Made by a program: the position numbers and the translations under genes. From Verrucomicrobiota bacterium (GTDB lineage Bacteria; Verrucomicrobiota; Verrucomicrobiia; Opitutales; UBA953), in NCBI GenBank assembly GCA_026397955.1, contig JAPLTV010000065.1, forward strand, positions 1 to 64,000: a stretch of 64,000 nucleotides of DNA. The letters run 5' to 3'. The notes beneath the pieces are model-generated. The model made no database searches and was not told the origin of the DNA. It saw only the letters and a program-made list of their open reading frames with translations. Position 1 is the stretch's first letter, and the number at the start of each line of letters is the position of its first letter. This document shows positions 9,783 to 20,260 of the stretch, in pieces.

Positions 9783-11567
9783 ATGCAGAATTTCGCGAGC
9801 CAGTGCCTGGACCAGACCAAGGCCCTCCTCAAACTCAACTTCAATTCCCTTTCAGCCGATGGCACTGTCGTGCCGGTCGCCGGGGAAGTTTCACGCGCCG
9901 ATGAGCCCGGCCACGCCGCCCTCGCCTTCGGGGAATACTTCCGCGCCACCGGGGAACTGCACCTAGACCGCCAGAACATCGCCGAGATCGTCGCCCGAAC
10001 GATCACCGCTCAGGTCCGCATCAGCAAGGGATCTGACAACGGCATGGCCTTCGCCTGCCTCGGACTCCTCGCCTTCGGTCCGACCCGCGAGCGCAACCCG
10101 GTCTGGGAAATCCTCGATGAAGCCACGCGGGCCCTCATCGACGAACGCCTCGCCATCGAGAACGACCACCACGACCACGTCCAGGCCTTCGACATCGCCA
10201 AGGCCGTCTGCCGTTTCTCCTTCGGTCTGACCAAGAAAGACGAGACCGGTCCGCTGGTCGATCGCTTCATGGATCGCATCGCCGCCGCTTCCACGGGCGG
10301 ATTCCAGGACGAAGCCTCCAAGGCCGCGAACCCTGACAACTTCGGCGGAGCCTTCGACCTCTATGGCGTCGTCTCGCTGATCTTCATCCGTCAATCCCTC
10401 CAGCTGCACGCCAATATCCAGCTCCGCGATTCCAAGCTGCCGAAGCTGCGCGCGCTGGCCGAGAAATATATCCGCGTCATTATGGACACCGTCCGGGAAG
10501 ACGGCTTGGGCTGGTCTTACGGTCGCGGCATTGGCGCCTACGGCCAGATGCATTGCATCACCCTCCTCCTCCAGGCCCTGCGCGACCGCTGGGTGCCGGT
10601 CGACAAAGAGCAGCTTGCCCGCGACCTCGTCCGCCGTCTCTACGCCAACTTCTTCACGACGTTCTTCGACGCCGAACACGGCCTGATCATCGTCCGCGAC
10701 GCCGAACGTGACACCATCCCGGGCCACACGACCCGCATGGCCAACTTCGACGCCGCCCGCTACCTCTCGCAGTGGTCGCGCCTCGCCAAGACCATCGGCG
10801 GTACGATGGACGTCGTCAAACCTGCCAGCCGTCTCCCGGTCTGCCGCTTCTTCTCCTTCGACAAGTCTCCGCGCAAGGAACAAGGCCTGCTCTCCTATCA
10901 AGATCCCGCTTCCGGCCTGCACATCATCCTGCCGTTGGTTTCTTCCGGCACGCATCGCTTCTCCGACTCCCTAGCCTTCCCGCACATGCCGGGCGTCTTC
11001 GATTGGCCGTCGAACCAGCAGACCAGCCCGTTCATCCCTGAGTTCACCATCGCCGGCAAGGTCTACACACCTTCCTTCTACGGCAAGAACGCCCAGGTCG
11101 CCATGGGTACCAAGGCCGGCACCTACCACTTCCGCTACGACCAGCCTGACCTGATCGACCGCGACGAGAAGATTTCCACGAACGTCGCTTCTCTGAAGGT
11201 CGACTGGGAGTTCAACGGCGGCCGCATCGTCGCCCGCTACATCCTGACTGCCAAGTCTGCCGTCATGCTGGACGAATTCCGACTCGTCCTCCCGATTGCC
11301 ACGACGCATTCGCGCATGACTCCAGGTAACGCCCTGGTGCTCGGCGCAGAATCCCATCGCTGTGAAGTGATCAAGGACGACTTCCACTCCACCTGGGCTG
11401 AGACCAAGGTCGTGAGCGAAAACGCCAAGCACCGCACCTGCTGGGGCAAGGTCCACTTCTACCAGACCCTCCAGCGAGACAAGTCGATGCCCCTACGCGC
11501 CGGCATGACCTACGCCTTCGAAATCGCCTACCAGCCCCACGTCGTGCGGGCCGGGGACGCGGTCTGA
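9783..11567 (+). CDS. Conserved hypothetical protein, possibly alpha-helical barrel (heparinase-like architecture)
   Basis: 594 aa ORF with no antisense competitor of comparable quality; helical N-terminal half, beta-rich C-terminal half. Confidence 0.75.
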   Translation: MQNFASQCLDQTKALLKLNFNSLSADGTVVPVAGEVSRADEPGHAALAFGEYFRATGELHLDRQNIAEIVARTITAQVRISKGSDNGMAFACLGLLAFGPTRERNPVWEILDEATRALIDERLAIENDHHDHVQAFDIAKAVCRFSFGLTKKDETGPLVDRFMDRIAAASTGGFQDEASKAANPDNFGGAFDLYGVVSLIFIRQSLQLHANIQLRDSKLPKLRALAEKYIRVIMDTVREDGLGWSYGRGIGAYGQMHCITLLLQALRDRWVPVDKEQLARDLVRRLYANFFTTFFDAEHGLIIVRDAERDTIPGHTTRMANFDAARYLSQWSRLAKTIGGTMDVVKPASRLPVCRFFSFDKSPRKEQGLLSYQDPASGLHIILPLVSSGTHRFSDSLAFPHMPGVFDWPSNQQTSPFIPEFTIAGKVYTPSFYGKNAQVAMGTKAGTYHFRYDQPDLIDRDEKISTNVASLKVDWEFNGGRIVARYILTAKSAVMLDEFRLVLPIATTHSRMTPGNALVLGAESHRCEVIKDDFHSTWAETKVVSENAKHRTCWGKVHFYQTLQRDKSMPLRAGMTYAFEIAYQPHVVRAGDAV

Positions 11568-11643
11568 GGTCGGTTTCCACACCGGTCGAGCCTTCGGGGT
11601 TGTCCTAGGCCGTTTCCGTGCCCTATTCCTAGGGTACCTTTTC

Positions 11644-13185
11644 ATGCCTAGTTCGTTCTACATCACCACGGCCATCGACTACGCCAACGGCTCGCCGCAC
11701 CTCGGCCATGCCTATGAGAAAGTCCTCTCCGATGTGATCTCCCGCCACATGCGCATGAGCGGCCGTAAGGTGCACTTCCTCACCGGCCTGGATGAACATG
11801 GCCAGAAGGTCCAGCAGACCGCCCTCAAGCGCGGTGTTGAACCCCAGGTCCTCGTCGATGAAATCGCCGCGGTCTTCAAGGGCATGCTCGGCGACCTGAA
11901 CATCTCGCACGACGATTATATCCGCACGACCGAGCCGCGCCACAAGAAGGTCGTGCAGCAATTCCTGCAGCAGCTCTTCGACCAAGGCCTGATCTACAAG
12001 GGGCAAAAGACCGACTGGTATTCCACCCGCCAGGAGCAGTTCCTGACCGACAAGGATCGCGACCCCGACGGATCCTGGCCCGAGATTTACGGCGAAGTCA
12101 CCCAGACGACCGAAGAGAACTACTATTTCAAGCTTTCGCAGTTTCAGCCATGGCTCGTCGAACACATCAAGTCCCACCCCGACTTCATCACGCCGCGCTT
12201 CCGCCAGAACCAGGTCCTCGAGTTCCTCAAGGAGCCGATGAACGACCTCTGTATCTCGCGTCCGAAGTCCCGCCTCACCTGGGGCATCGAGCTCCCGTTC
12301 GACACTTCCTTCGTCACCTACGTCTGGTTCGATGCGCTGACCAATTACTACTCCGCCGTCGCCGATAAGGGACTTTGGCCCGCCGACGTGCATGTCATCG
12401 GTAAGGACATCCTGTCGCCGCCCCACGCCGTCTACTGGCCCTGCATGCTTCAGGCCCTCGGCATCGAGCCCCCGCGCCAGCTGCTCGTCCACGGTTGGTG
12501 GACGGTCAATAACCAGAAAGCTTCCAAGAGCTCCGGCAACGCGACCAACACCCTCGGTTTCGCCGCCTCGCATGGTGCCGATGCGTTCCGGTACTACCTC
12601 TGCCGAGAGATGGTCGTCGGACAGGACGCCGATTTCTCTACGACGACTTTCGAAAACCGCTATAAGGCCGACCTCGGCAATAATCTCGGCAACCTCGTCA
12701 ACCGACTCCTCAACATGGTCGGTCGTAATTATGCCGGACTGATCCCCGCCGCCGCGGCCGACGAAGATCTCGAAAAGAACCTCCGCCAGCTCTGGAGCGA
12801 TTCGATCAAGAAGTACGGCGAATCGTTCGCCGAATACCAGGTCAGCCACGCGCTCGAAGCCCTCTGGGTCTTCATCAGCGCCATGAACGCCTACATCGAA
12901 GCACGCGCGCCTTGGAAACTCGCCAAGTCCACCGATGCCGCGGACCGCGCCCGTCTGGACTCCTGCCTTGCGCACGTCGCCGAAGGATTGCGCCTCGTCG
13001 GCACGATCCTAACCCCGGTAATGCCCGCAACCTGCGACAAGCTACTGACGAACATCGGCCGCCCGGTCGCCACGCATTTCGATGGCCAGCTCAGCTGGTC
13101 CGCCGCTTGCACGGGCTCACAGGTCGCCGAAAAGTGCATCCTTTTCCCGCCGATCGAGGTTCCGACCGAAACTCCTTCGGCCTGA
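11644..13185 (+). CDS. metG: Methionine--tRNA ligase
   Basis: FYITTAIDYANGSPHLGHAYEKVLSD class I HIGH region and KASKSSGN KMSKS-like motif. Confidence 0.96.
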   Translation: MPSSFYITTAIDYANGSPHLGHAYEKVLSDVISRHMRMSGRKVHFLTGLDEHGQKVQQTALKRGVEPQVLVDEIAAVFKGMLGDLNISHDDYIRTTEPRHKKVVQQFLQQLFDQGLIYKGQKTDWYSTRQEQFLTDKDRDPDGSWPEIYGEVTQTTEENYYFKLSQFQPWLVEHIKSHPDFITPRFRQNQVLEFLKEPMNDLCISRPKSRLTWGIELPFDTSFVTYVWFDALTNYYSAVADKGLWPADVHVIGKDILSPPHAVYWPCMLQALGIEPPRQLLVHGWWTVNNQKASKSSGNATNTLGFAASHGADAFRYYLCREMVVGQDADFSTTTFENRYKADLGNNLGNLVNRLLNMVGRNYAGLIPAAAADEDLEKNLRQLWSDSIKKYGESFAEYQVSHALEALWVFISAMNAYIEARAPWKLAKSTDAADRARLDSCLAHVAEGLRLVGTILTPVMPATCDKLLTNIGRPVATHFDGQLSWSAACTGSQVAEKCILFPPIEVPTETPSA

Positions 13186-14562
13186 TTGGACAATTTCCGC
13201 GGAGACCTTACCTTCACCTCCGTGGATTCCGTCAAGACCATCGACGAGGCTGTCTTGCTGGCTGACGCTGAAAAGCGTGCCGCAGGCGAAGGCTTCGTCA
13301 GTTATACCTTCCCGGCGCCCGAACTCGATCCGCTCGCGGTCCTCGAGACTTTGGACGAACCCGCACCCCGTGGCTACTTTGAGAATCCGTCTCGCAAACG
13401 TTCGCACGCGGCTGGGTCGCCGTTGCGCCAATGGGCCGGTCGTGGCGATGAACGTTTCCTCAAGGCCGACCGCTGGCTGCGCGAGTTAGACGCCAGCCTG
13501 ACCTGCGTCGGACCACGTCCTCGTATCATCGCGACCTTCCCCTTCTACCCCGGTAATGTGACCGACGGGGCAGAGGCCAAACTCTTCCTCCCAGGCTGGC
13601 AGGTAGTCAGCGAAGAAGGCCTGACGACCGTCACCCTTTGCGAACCAGCCGGACCTGGCTGCGCCGCACGTCTAGGTATCCGGGCCGAAAGCTTCCGCAA
13701 GTTCAGCTACCGCTCCAATCCGCCACCTCCCCGGGCGCCGGTCCCAACCGTGCTTTCCGAAGTCGGCGGATCCTGGTTCCCGTCTGCGGTCGTCCGCGCG
13801 ACCGAACTCATCAAAGAAGGCTCTTTCGAGAAGATCGTGCTTTCGCGTGCCTTCGACTGGCGCCGAGCTGAACCCTTCAGTATCTACGCGACGTTGCACC
13901 GCTTGCGTCGCGGCAACCCGCCTTGCCACACGTTCCTCGTCGACGAGGCCGAAGGCGCCTTGGTCGGGGCCACGCCTGAGACGCTACTTTCCCTGTTCGA
14001 CGGTGCCGTCCGCTCGGAATCGGTGGCTGGCACGACCCGTCGTGGTGAATCCGCTTCCGAAGATGCCAGCCTGGCCGAAGCCTTGCTCACGAGCGAAAAA
14101 GATCTCCGCGAACACAGCGCCGTCACGGCCTCGATCCTTCGTCGCCTGCGCATGGTGGGCGTTCTTGCCGCGACCTCGCGTAACGCGGAACTGCTTCGCC
14201 TCGGCAATGTGATGCACCTGCGCACTCCGATTGAAGGCACCATGCCGGCCGACCGTCGCTTCCTGGAAGTTGCCGGCGAACTTCACCCCACTCCGGCCGT
14301 CGGCGGCAAGCCGCGCGCCCTGGCTCTCCCTTTCATCCCAGGATTCGAACCCCACCAGCGCGGCCTCTATACCGGAGCCGTCGGCTGGGTGTGTTCGGAT
14401 GGCTCCTCCGGCAAGCTCTTCGTGGCCCTGCGTTGCGCCCGTATCAAAGGCTCCGAAGCCCGTGCCTTCGCTGGCGCCGGCATCGTGGCCGGCTCGGATC
14501 CCGAGGCCGAGTCGACCGAAACCGAGATGAAGCTCCGCACGATCCTTGAGGCACTCATCTGA
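13186..14562 (+). CDS. menF: Isochorismate synthase (chorismate-binding family)
   Basis: Chorismate-binding C-terminal domain (SFEKIVLSRAFD, LVGATPETLLS, GTTRRGE, LHPTPAVGGKPR, RGLYTGAVGW, FAGAGIVAGSDPEAE); TTG start directly after metG stop. Confidence 0.88.
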   Translation: MDNFRGDLTFTSVDSVKTIDEAVLLADAEKRAAGEGFVSYTFPAPELDPLAVLETLDEPAPRGYFENPSRKRSHAAGSPLRQWAGRGDERFLKADRWLRELDASLTCVGPRPRIIATFPFYPGNVTDGAEAKLFLPGWQVVSEEGLTTVTLCEPAGPGCAARLGIRAESFRKFSYRSNPPPPRAPVPTVLSEVGGSWFPSAVVRATELIKEGSFEKIVLSRAFDWRRAEPFSIYATLHRLRRGNPPCHTFLVDEAEGALVGATPETLLSLFDGAVRSESVAGTTRRGESASEDASLAEALLTSEKDLREHSAVTASILRRLRMVGVLAATSRNAELLRLGNVMHLRTPIEGTMPADRRFLEVAGELHPTPAVGGKPRALALPFIPGFEPHQRGLYTGAVGWVCSDGSSGKLFVALRCARIKGSEARAFAGAGIVAGSDPEAESTETEMKLRTILEALI

Positions 14563-14564
14563 GG

Positions 14565-15002
14565 ATGAAGGTCGTCCTCCAGCGCGTGCTTTCGGCGTCC
14601 GTGTCCGTAGACGGAAACATCACGGGGACCATCGGGCCGGGCTATCTTCTGCTCGTCGGCCTTGCTGCAGGCGACGATGAAGCCACCGTCCGACGACTGG
14701 CTGCGGACGTCTCCAAGGCGCGCCTGATGTCTGACACCCATGGCAAGATGGGCGTCAACCTGCGTGACGCGAGCGGGCAGGCCTTGGCCGTGAGCCAATT
14801 CACTTTGCTGGCTGATTTCTCGAAAGGTAACCGGCCTTCCTTCAATGGCGCCGCCAAGCCAGAAATCGCCAAACCGCTCTTCGACCTCTTTGTCCAAGAA
14901 CTTTCCGCACTCCTCGGACAGCCCGTGCCCACGGGGGTCTTCGGTGCCGACATGCGGGTGGAACTGGTGAACGACGGCCCGGTGACGGTCGTGCTCGAAT
15001 AG
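14565..15002 (+). CDS. dtd: D-aminoacyl-tRNA deacylase
   Basis: MKVVLQRVLSASV, SQFTLLADFSKGNRPSF, PVPTGVFGADMRVELVNDGPVT. Confidence 0.96.
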   Translation: MKVVLQRVLSASVSVDGNITGTIGPGYLLLVGLAAGDDEATVRRLAADVSKARLMSDTHGKMGVNLRDASGQALAVSQFTLLADFSKGNRPSFNGAAKPEIAKPLFDLFVQELSALLGQPVPTGVFGADMRVELVNDGPVTVVLE

Positions 15003-15050
15003 TTTAGGCTTAACCTCCCGCCCAGCCATCCCTACCCCTGAGGTCCGCCC

Positions 15051-15809
15051 ATGCTTTCCGTCCGCATCATCCCTTGTCTCGACGTCCACGGCGGCCGCGT
15101 GGTCAAAGGCGTCAAGTTCGAGGAACTGCGCGACGCCGGCGACCCTGTCGCCGTGGCGGCAGCTTACGAGAAACAAGGCGCCGATGAGCTGGTCTTCCTT
15201 GATATCACCGCTTCCAGCGACGAGCGCCGTACCATGGTCGACGTCGTCGAACGTACGGCTGACCAGGTCTTCATGCCGCTGACGGTCGGCGGTGGTCTTC
15301 GTTCCGTCGAAGACATCCGCACGATGCTGAATGCCGGCGCAGACAAGGTCTCGCTCAATACTTCCGCAATCAAGGATCCTAACCTTGTACTCGAGGCTGC
15401 CCGCAAATTCGGTAGCCAGTGCATCGTCGTCGCCATCGACGCCAAGAATGTCGGCCCAGGCAAATGGGAAGTCTTTACCCATGGTGGCCGTAATGCCACC
15501 GGCCTCGATGCGATTGAATGGGCCCGTAAGGCACACTCCCTTGGCGCCGGCGAAATCCTCCTGACCAGCATGGATCGTGACGGCACCGCCGCCGGCTACG
15601 ATATCCCTCTCAATCTCGCTGTCTCCTCGGCCGTCGAAGTCCCCGTCATCGCCTCAGGCGGCGCCGGTAACCTCGACCATATGGCCGACGTCCTAAAGCA
15701 AGGCGGAGCCAGCGCGGTCCTCGCCGCCAGCATTTTTCACTTCGGTACCTATACCGTCCGCCAGGCCAAGGAGCACCTTCGTGCCGCCGGCCTGCCGGTC
15801 AGACTTTAA
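15051..15809 (+). CDS. hisF: Imidazole glycerol phosphate synthase subunit HisF
   Basis: [62 protein letters not shown]. Confidence 0.97.
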   Translation: MLSVRIIPCLDVHGGRVVKGVKFEELRDAGDPVAVAAAYEKQGADELVFLDITASSDERRTMVDVVERTADQVFMPLTVGGGLRSVEDIRTMLNAGADKVSLNTSAIKDPNLVLEAARKFGSQCIVVAIDAKNVGPGKWEVFTHGGRNATGLDAIEWARKAHSLGAGEILLTSMDRDGTAAGYDIPLNLAVSSAVEVPVIASGGAGNLDHMADVLKQGGASAVLAASIFHFGTYTVRQAKEHLRAAGLPVRL

Positions 15810-17158
15810 GCGACGGTCGGCGGGACAGCCTTCGGCATCACCAGGATCTTGTCCAGGCGATGTCCGTCCATGTCCACTACCTCAAAGATGTGACCGAGTG
15901 CCTCGACCCGGTCGCCTTCGGTCGGAATCCGGCCAAGGGTACGCATGATAAAGCCGGAGATTGCGGTGAAGCGGCCCGAACCTTCGCCCGGGAAACGACC
16001 GACGATGCCGGTAGCTTCGCGAAAATCATCCAACGATACGACCGCATCTACGATCCAGCTCCCGTCTTCGCGGCGCCGAATCGGCTTGGGCTGGGCGATG
16101 GGTGAACCTTCGTTCGGGAGCTCACCGACGACGGATTCAAGGACGTCATTCAGGGAGACGACACCGCGGACCCGGCCGAACTCGTCCGTGACCAAGGCGA
16201 TATGGATCTTATCCTTGCGGAACATCTCCAGTAGTTGCGTGCCGGTGCAGCTCGTCGGTATGGTCGGAGGTTCGGTGAGCAGGTCCTTGATCGAGGCGGT
16301 ACCGACGAGGGAAAGATTAGCCCAGAGACGCTTGACGGAGACGACGCCAAGGGGACGGTCGGGCGACCCGCGGTAAACGGGGAACCAAGTATGGCCGGAA
16401 GCCACGACTTTACGCCAATTGACCTCATCGGAGTCATCAAGGTTAAGCCAGACGACCCGATTGCTCGGCGTCATCAGACGCTCGGCGGTCACAAGATCCA
16501 AGGATAAGGCGCCGTGCACCATGCGATGTTCCGCCGCATGAAGCACGCCGGAAGCCATGCCTTGATCGACCATCATGCGCAGTTCGTCTTCGGACATCGT
16601 GTCTTCGGGCTTACGCTTACGGCCGAAGAGACGCAGGATGATATCGGCGAAGAAACCGAGCGTACTGACCAACGGCGAAGCCAGGAACGAGACCGCAATC
16701 ATCGGGCGGGACAGCATTACCGCCAAGCCTTCCGGGTTCGAGAGGCCGAGCCGCTTGGGCACGATTTCAGCCAAGACGATGGTCAACGAACCGATCACGA
16801 AAGAAACACCAGTGCGCGAGATGACGTCCGCGTTGTCATGCAGCCACGCCCACGAACTCGCCTCCAGGAGTGGCTTCAGCTTCACGGCGACCGGAGCCCC
16901 GCCGAAGGTCGCGGCAATAATGCTGCCGAAAGTCAGGCCGACCTGAACAGTCGAAAGGAACTTCGAGGGGTTGGCCAGGAGCTCCAAGGCGGCCTTCGCG
17001 CCCTTGCTACCATCTTCGGCCAGACGGGTCAGACGACGACGGTTGGAGGAGACCAAGGCCATTTCCGAAAGCTCGAAAATACCGATGGTGGCCCAGCAGG
17101 CTAATATCACGAACAATTCCACGAAAACAGGCCTAGGGTCGGCGGGACTAGCAGTCAA
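15806..17158 (-). CDS. CNNM/HlyC-CorC family membrane protein with CBS domains
   Basis: N-terminal CNNM transmembrane region ([16 protein letters not shown]), CBS pair, C-terminal CorC/HlyC domain. Confidence 0.9.
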   Translation of the reverse strand: MTASPADPRPVFVELFVILACWATIGIFELSEMALVSSNRRRLTRLAEDGSKGAKAALELLANPSKFLSTVQVGLTFGSIIAATFGGAPVAVKLKPLLEASSWAWLHDNADVISRTGVSFVIGSLTIVLAEIVPKRLGLSNPEGLAVMLSRPMIAVSFLASPLVSTLGFFADIILRLFGRKRKPEDTMSEDELRMMVDQGMASGVLHAAEHRMVHGALSLDLVTAERLMTPSNRVVWLNLDDSDEVNWRKVVASGHTWFPVYRGSPDRPLGVVSVKRLWANLSLVGTASIKDLLTEPPTIPTSCTGTQLLEMFRKDKIHIALVTDEFGRVRGVVSLNDVLESVVGELPNEGSPIAQPKPIRRREDGSWIVDAVVSLDDFREATGIVGRFPGEGSGRFTAISGFIMRTLGRIPTEGDRVEALGHIFEVVDMDGHRLDKILVMPKAVPPTVA

Positions 17159-17202
17159 ATCCGCTTGTTCACATCCTCCCTCCCCCTACGGTCTAACCCT
17201 GA

Positions 17203-18813
17203 ATGGCCACCCATTTCGAGGCAATCATCGTAGGTAGCGGCATTGGCGGACTGAGTTTCGCGCTCAACCTCGCTCAGCGCGGCCATTCCGTCGCCATCGT
17301 GACGAAGAAGACGAGCTCGGAATCGAACACGAACTGGGCCCAAGGTGGCATCGCCTGCGTCACCGATAAGACGGACGACTTCCAGAGCCACGTCAAAGAC
17401 ACCCTGACGGCCGGCGACGGTCTCTGCGATCTGGAGGCGGTGACGCACATCATCGAATCAGGACCTGCTCGTGTCGCCGAACTCATCGCCTGGGGCGTCG
17501 AATTCGAAAACGGTACCGACGGACGACCTGACCTCGGTCGCGAAGGCGGACATTCCAAGCGCCGTATCCTGCACGCCCGTGACATGACCGGACGCGCCAT
17601 CGAATCCGCCCTCCTCCGTGCTATCGCCCGTTCGCCCAAGGTCGTGATGCTCGAGCACCACCTCGCGATCGACCTCATCACTCGAGCCAAGCTCGGTACC
17701 TGCCCGATTGGTTCCCCCGCAGACCGTGTCCTCGGCCTCCACGTGCTCAACACGAAGGCTGGACGCGTTGAAACGCTTTCCGCTGATGCTGTCGTCCTCG
17801 CTACCGGCGGCACCGGTCAGGTCTACCAGTTCACGACGAATCCCGACATCGCCACCGGCGACGGTATCGCGATGGCTTACCGTGCCGGCGCCGAAGTGCG
17901 TGACATGGAGATGGTCCAGTTCCATCCGACGGCGCTTAAAGCTCCGGACGGCAGCCGAGCTCTCATCTCCGAAGCCGTGCGCGGCGAAGGCGCCATCCTG
18001 CGGGACCTTTCCCAGCGAGCGTTCATGAAGGACTTCCACCCCTTGGGCGACCTTGCTCCGCGAGACATCGTTGCCCGGGCGATTGATTCGGTGATGAAGC
18101 GCGATGGCGCCCCGCACGTCCTGCTCGACGCTACCCAGGTAGCCAAAGGCCACTTCGCCGAACGTTTCCCGCATATCTACGCCACCTGCCTCAAGGCCGG
18201 CTTCGACCTCACCAAGGAGCCCGCTCCAGTGGTTCCCGCCGCGCACTACCTGTGCGGCGGCGTCGCCACTGACCTGCGAGGCCAGACCTCCCTCCCTGGC
18301 CTTTTCGCTGTCGGCGAAGTCGCGTGCACTGGACTGCATGGTGCCAATCGTCTGGCCTCCAATTCCCTCCTCGAAGCGGTCGTGCTGGCCCACGATGGCG
18401 CCGCCGCGGCCCACGATGAGATCAGCGCCAAACGTGACACCTCGACTCCGCTACCCGCGTGGATCGACGGATCGGCCGGCGATCCGGACGAACGCGTGGT
18501 GCTTACCCACAATTGGGACGAGCTCCGCCGCACCATGTGGGACTATGTCGGCATCGTCCGCTCCACCAAGCGACTCCAACGCGCCCGCACGCGCATCGGC
18601 ACCCTATCCGACGAAGTCCGGGAATATTACTGGAACTTCCGCGTCGAGCCGCGCCTGCTGGAACTGCGCAATCTGATTCAGGTGGCAGAACTCATCATCG
18701 ACTGCGCGCTCCAACGTCGCGAAAGCCGCGGCCTGCACTTCACCCTCGATTACCCGTCGAAGCTCGCCGAAGCGCGTCACACGTCGGTTCGTCGCCCCCA
18801 AGGCCGCCCATGA
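17203..18813 (+). CDS. nadB: L-aspartate oxidase
   Basis: GSGIGGLSFALNLAQ, NTNWAQGGIACV, HPTAL, GGVATDLRGQTSLPGLFAVGEVACTGLHGANRLASNSLLEAVV. Confidence 0.95.
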   Translation: MATHFEAIIVGSGIGGLSFALNLAQRGHSVAIVTKKTSSESNTNWAQGGIACVTDKTDDFQSHVKDTLTAGDGLCDLEAVTHIIESGPARVAELIAWGVEFENGTDGRPDLGREGGHSKRRILHARDMTGRAIESALLRAIARSPKVVMLEHHLAIDLITRAKLGTCPIGSPADRVLGLHVLNTKAGRVETLSADAVVLATGGTGQVYQFTTNPDIATGDGIAMAYRAGAEVRDMEMVQFHPTALKAPDGSRALISEAVRGEGAILRDLSQRAFMKDFHPLGDLAPRDIVARAIDSVMKRDGAPHVLLDATQVAKGHFAERFPHIYATCLKAGFDLTKEPAPVVPAAHYLCGGVATDLRGQTSLPGLFAVGEVACTGLHGANRLASNSLLEAVVLAHDGAAAAHDEISAKRDTSTPLPAWIDGSAGDPDERVVLTHNWDELRRTMWDYVGIVRSTKRLQRARTRIGTLSDEVREYYWNFRVEPRLLELRNLIQVAELIIDCALQRRESRGLHFTLDYPSKLAEARHTSVRRPQGRP

Positions 18814-19724
18814 AGATCGCCATCGTCGGCACCGGTGCCATCGGAGGTTGGTATGCCGGCTTGCTCGCTGAAGCCGGACATGAAGTCCATTGCCTCGCCC
18901 GTAGTGATTTTGAAGTTATCCAATCGCACGGACTCACCATCCGGAACAAAGGCTCGGAACGCTTGGTCCGCGTCGCCTCGGCCACACGCGACGCCACGAC
19001 CATCGGCCCGTGCGACCTCGTCGTCGTCACGATTAAATCCACCTCTAACAAGGCGCTCCCGGCGCTCGTCACCCCGCTGCTCGGCCCGTCCACGGTCGTC
19101 GTGACCCTTCAAAACGGCATGGGCAACGTTGAGGCGCTCGCCCAGCTGCTTCCTGTTGAGCGCGTCGTCGCCGGACTGTGCTTCGTCTGTATCAATCGTC
19201 TCGCCCCGGCCGTGATCGATACGACGCTCGCAGGCTATGTGCGGATGGCCGCCGCCACCGGCCCCATCAACCCGGCCGTCGAAACCGCCGTGGCTACTTT
19301 TGCGGGAGCCGGCGTGGATTGTCAGGCGGAGGCCTCCCTGGAATCAGTCCTCTGGAAGAAGCTCTGCTGGAACATCCCCTTCAACGGCCTCTCCATCGCC
19401 GGGGGAAGCATCACGACCGACCTTATCCTCGCCGACCCAGCGCTCAACGAGCGCGCCTTCCTGCTGATGAAAGAAGTGCAGGCTGCTGCCGTCGCACGTG
19501 GCCATGGCTTCGAAGACACTCACATCAAACGTCAGTTCGTAGTCACGGTCGGCATGGGTCCCTATCGTCCCTCTAGCCTCATCGATTTCGTCGAAGGACG
19601 CGACGTCGAGGTGGAAGGAATCTGGGGCGAACCGCTCCGACGTGGCCTCGCCGCCGGCGTAAAGATGCCCGAGACCGAGAAGCTGGTCGCCGAGATCAAA
19701 GCCCGCCTCGCGGCCCGCGGTTAA
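18810..19724 (+). CDS. panE: 2-dehydropantoate 2-reductase family protein
   Basis: MKIAIVGTGAIGGWYAGLLAEAGHEV; ATG at 18810 overlaps nadB stop (ATGA); ORF track start 18459 lies inside nadB in another frame. Confidence 0.88.
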   Translation: MKIAIVGTGAIGGWYAGLLAEAGHEVHCLARSDFEVIQSHGLTIRNKGSERLVRVASATRDATTIGPCDLVVVTIKSTSNKALPALVTPLLGPSTVVVTLQNGMGNVEALAQLLPVERVVAGLCFVCINRLAPAVIDTTLAGYVRMAAATGPINPAVETAVATFAGAGVDCQAEASLESVLWKKLCWNIPFNGLSIAGGSITTDLILADPALNERAFLLMKEVQAAAVARGHGFEDTHIKRQFVVTVGMGPYRPSSLIDFVEGRDVEVEGIWGEPLRRGLAAGVKMPETEKLVAEIKARLAARG

Positions 19725-19731
19725 TCTCGGC

Positions 19732-20169
19732 TCAACGCGTGATCGCTCCAAGCTTCGTACGGACGAGGTCGGCGATCCCCTCGTTGGACAGGAATCCAGC
19801 CGTCATATCGGCAACGACATCGGCGGAGAGAAGTAACGTACCGTCGCGGCCTACCAAAATCATGCGAAGCGACACCCTGCCGTCTGGCGTCCCAGCGGAC
19901 GAGGGTCGGGCGCTCCAGGTCGCACGCAAAAAGGCGTCGGCGGCGGATGGCTCCATGGCGACGACAAAGCCGCGGTTTGTCAGGACCCGCACGGAAGTGT
20001 CGTGAATGATGGCAGAGTATTGGGCCAAAACAGGCATAGGGGCACCGACAGCCTCCTCAACATAGATGCTTCGGACGCGCCGCGCCCCCGGGGGGTCGAC
20101 GGCACAACCGCCGAGACCCAGCAAAAGGCAGCCCAGGAAGCTTAGGATGGCCAGCCGCGGACGGTGCAT
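19732..20169 (-). CDS. Putative lipoprotein of unknown function
   Basis: From ATG at 20169: MHRPRLAILSFLGCLLLGLGGCAVDPP with lipobox LGGC. Confidence 0.7.
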   Translation of the reverse strand: MHRPRLAILSFLGCLLLGLGGCAVDPPGARRVRSIYVEEAVGAPMPVLAQYSAIIHDTSVRVLTNRGFVVAMEPSAADAFLRATWSARPSSAGTPDGRVSLRMILVGRDGTLLLSADVVADMTAGFLSNEGIADLVRTKLGAITR

Positions 20170-20260
20170 AACTTGTTTATTAACCGTTCTCGCTCCGGGA
20201 CAAGCGGGGATATGATGGGACCTGTTGACCTTTGAGGTTAGCACCTCTCCCCTTCACGCA

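Noticed and set aside
11629-12975. 448-aa minus-strand ORF
   Set aside because: Antisense to metG, which has clear class I synthetase motifs.
18459-18809. Arg/His-rich N-terminal extension of the panE ORF
   Set aside because: Lies out of frame inside nadB; the Rossmann start MKIAIVGTGAIGG is at 18810.
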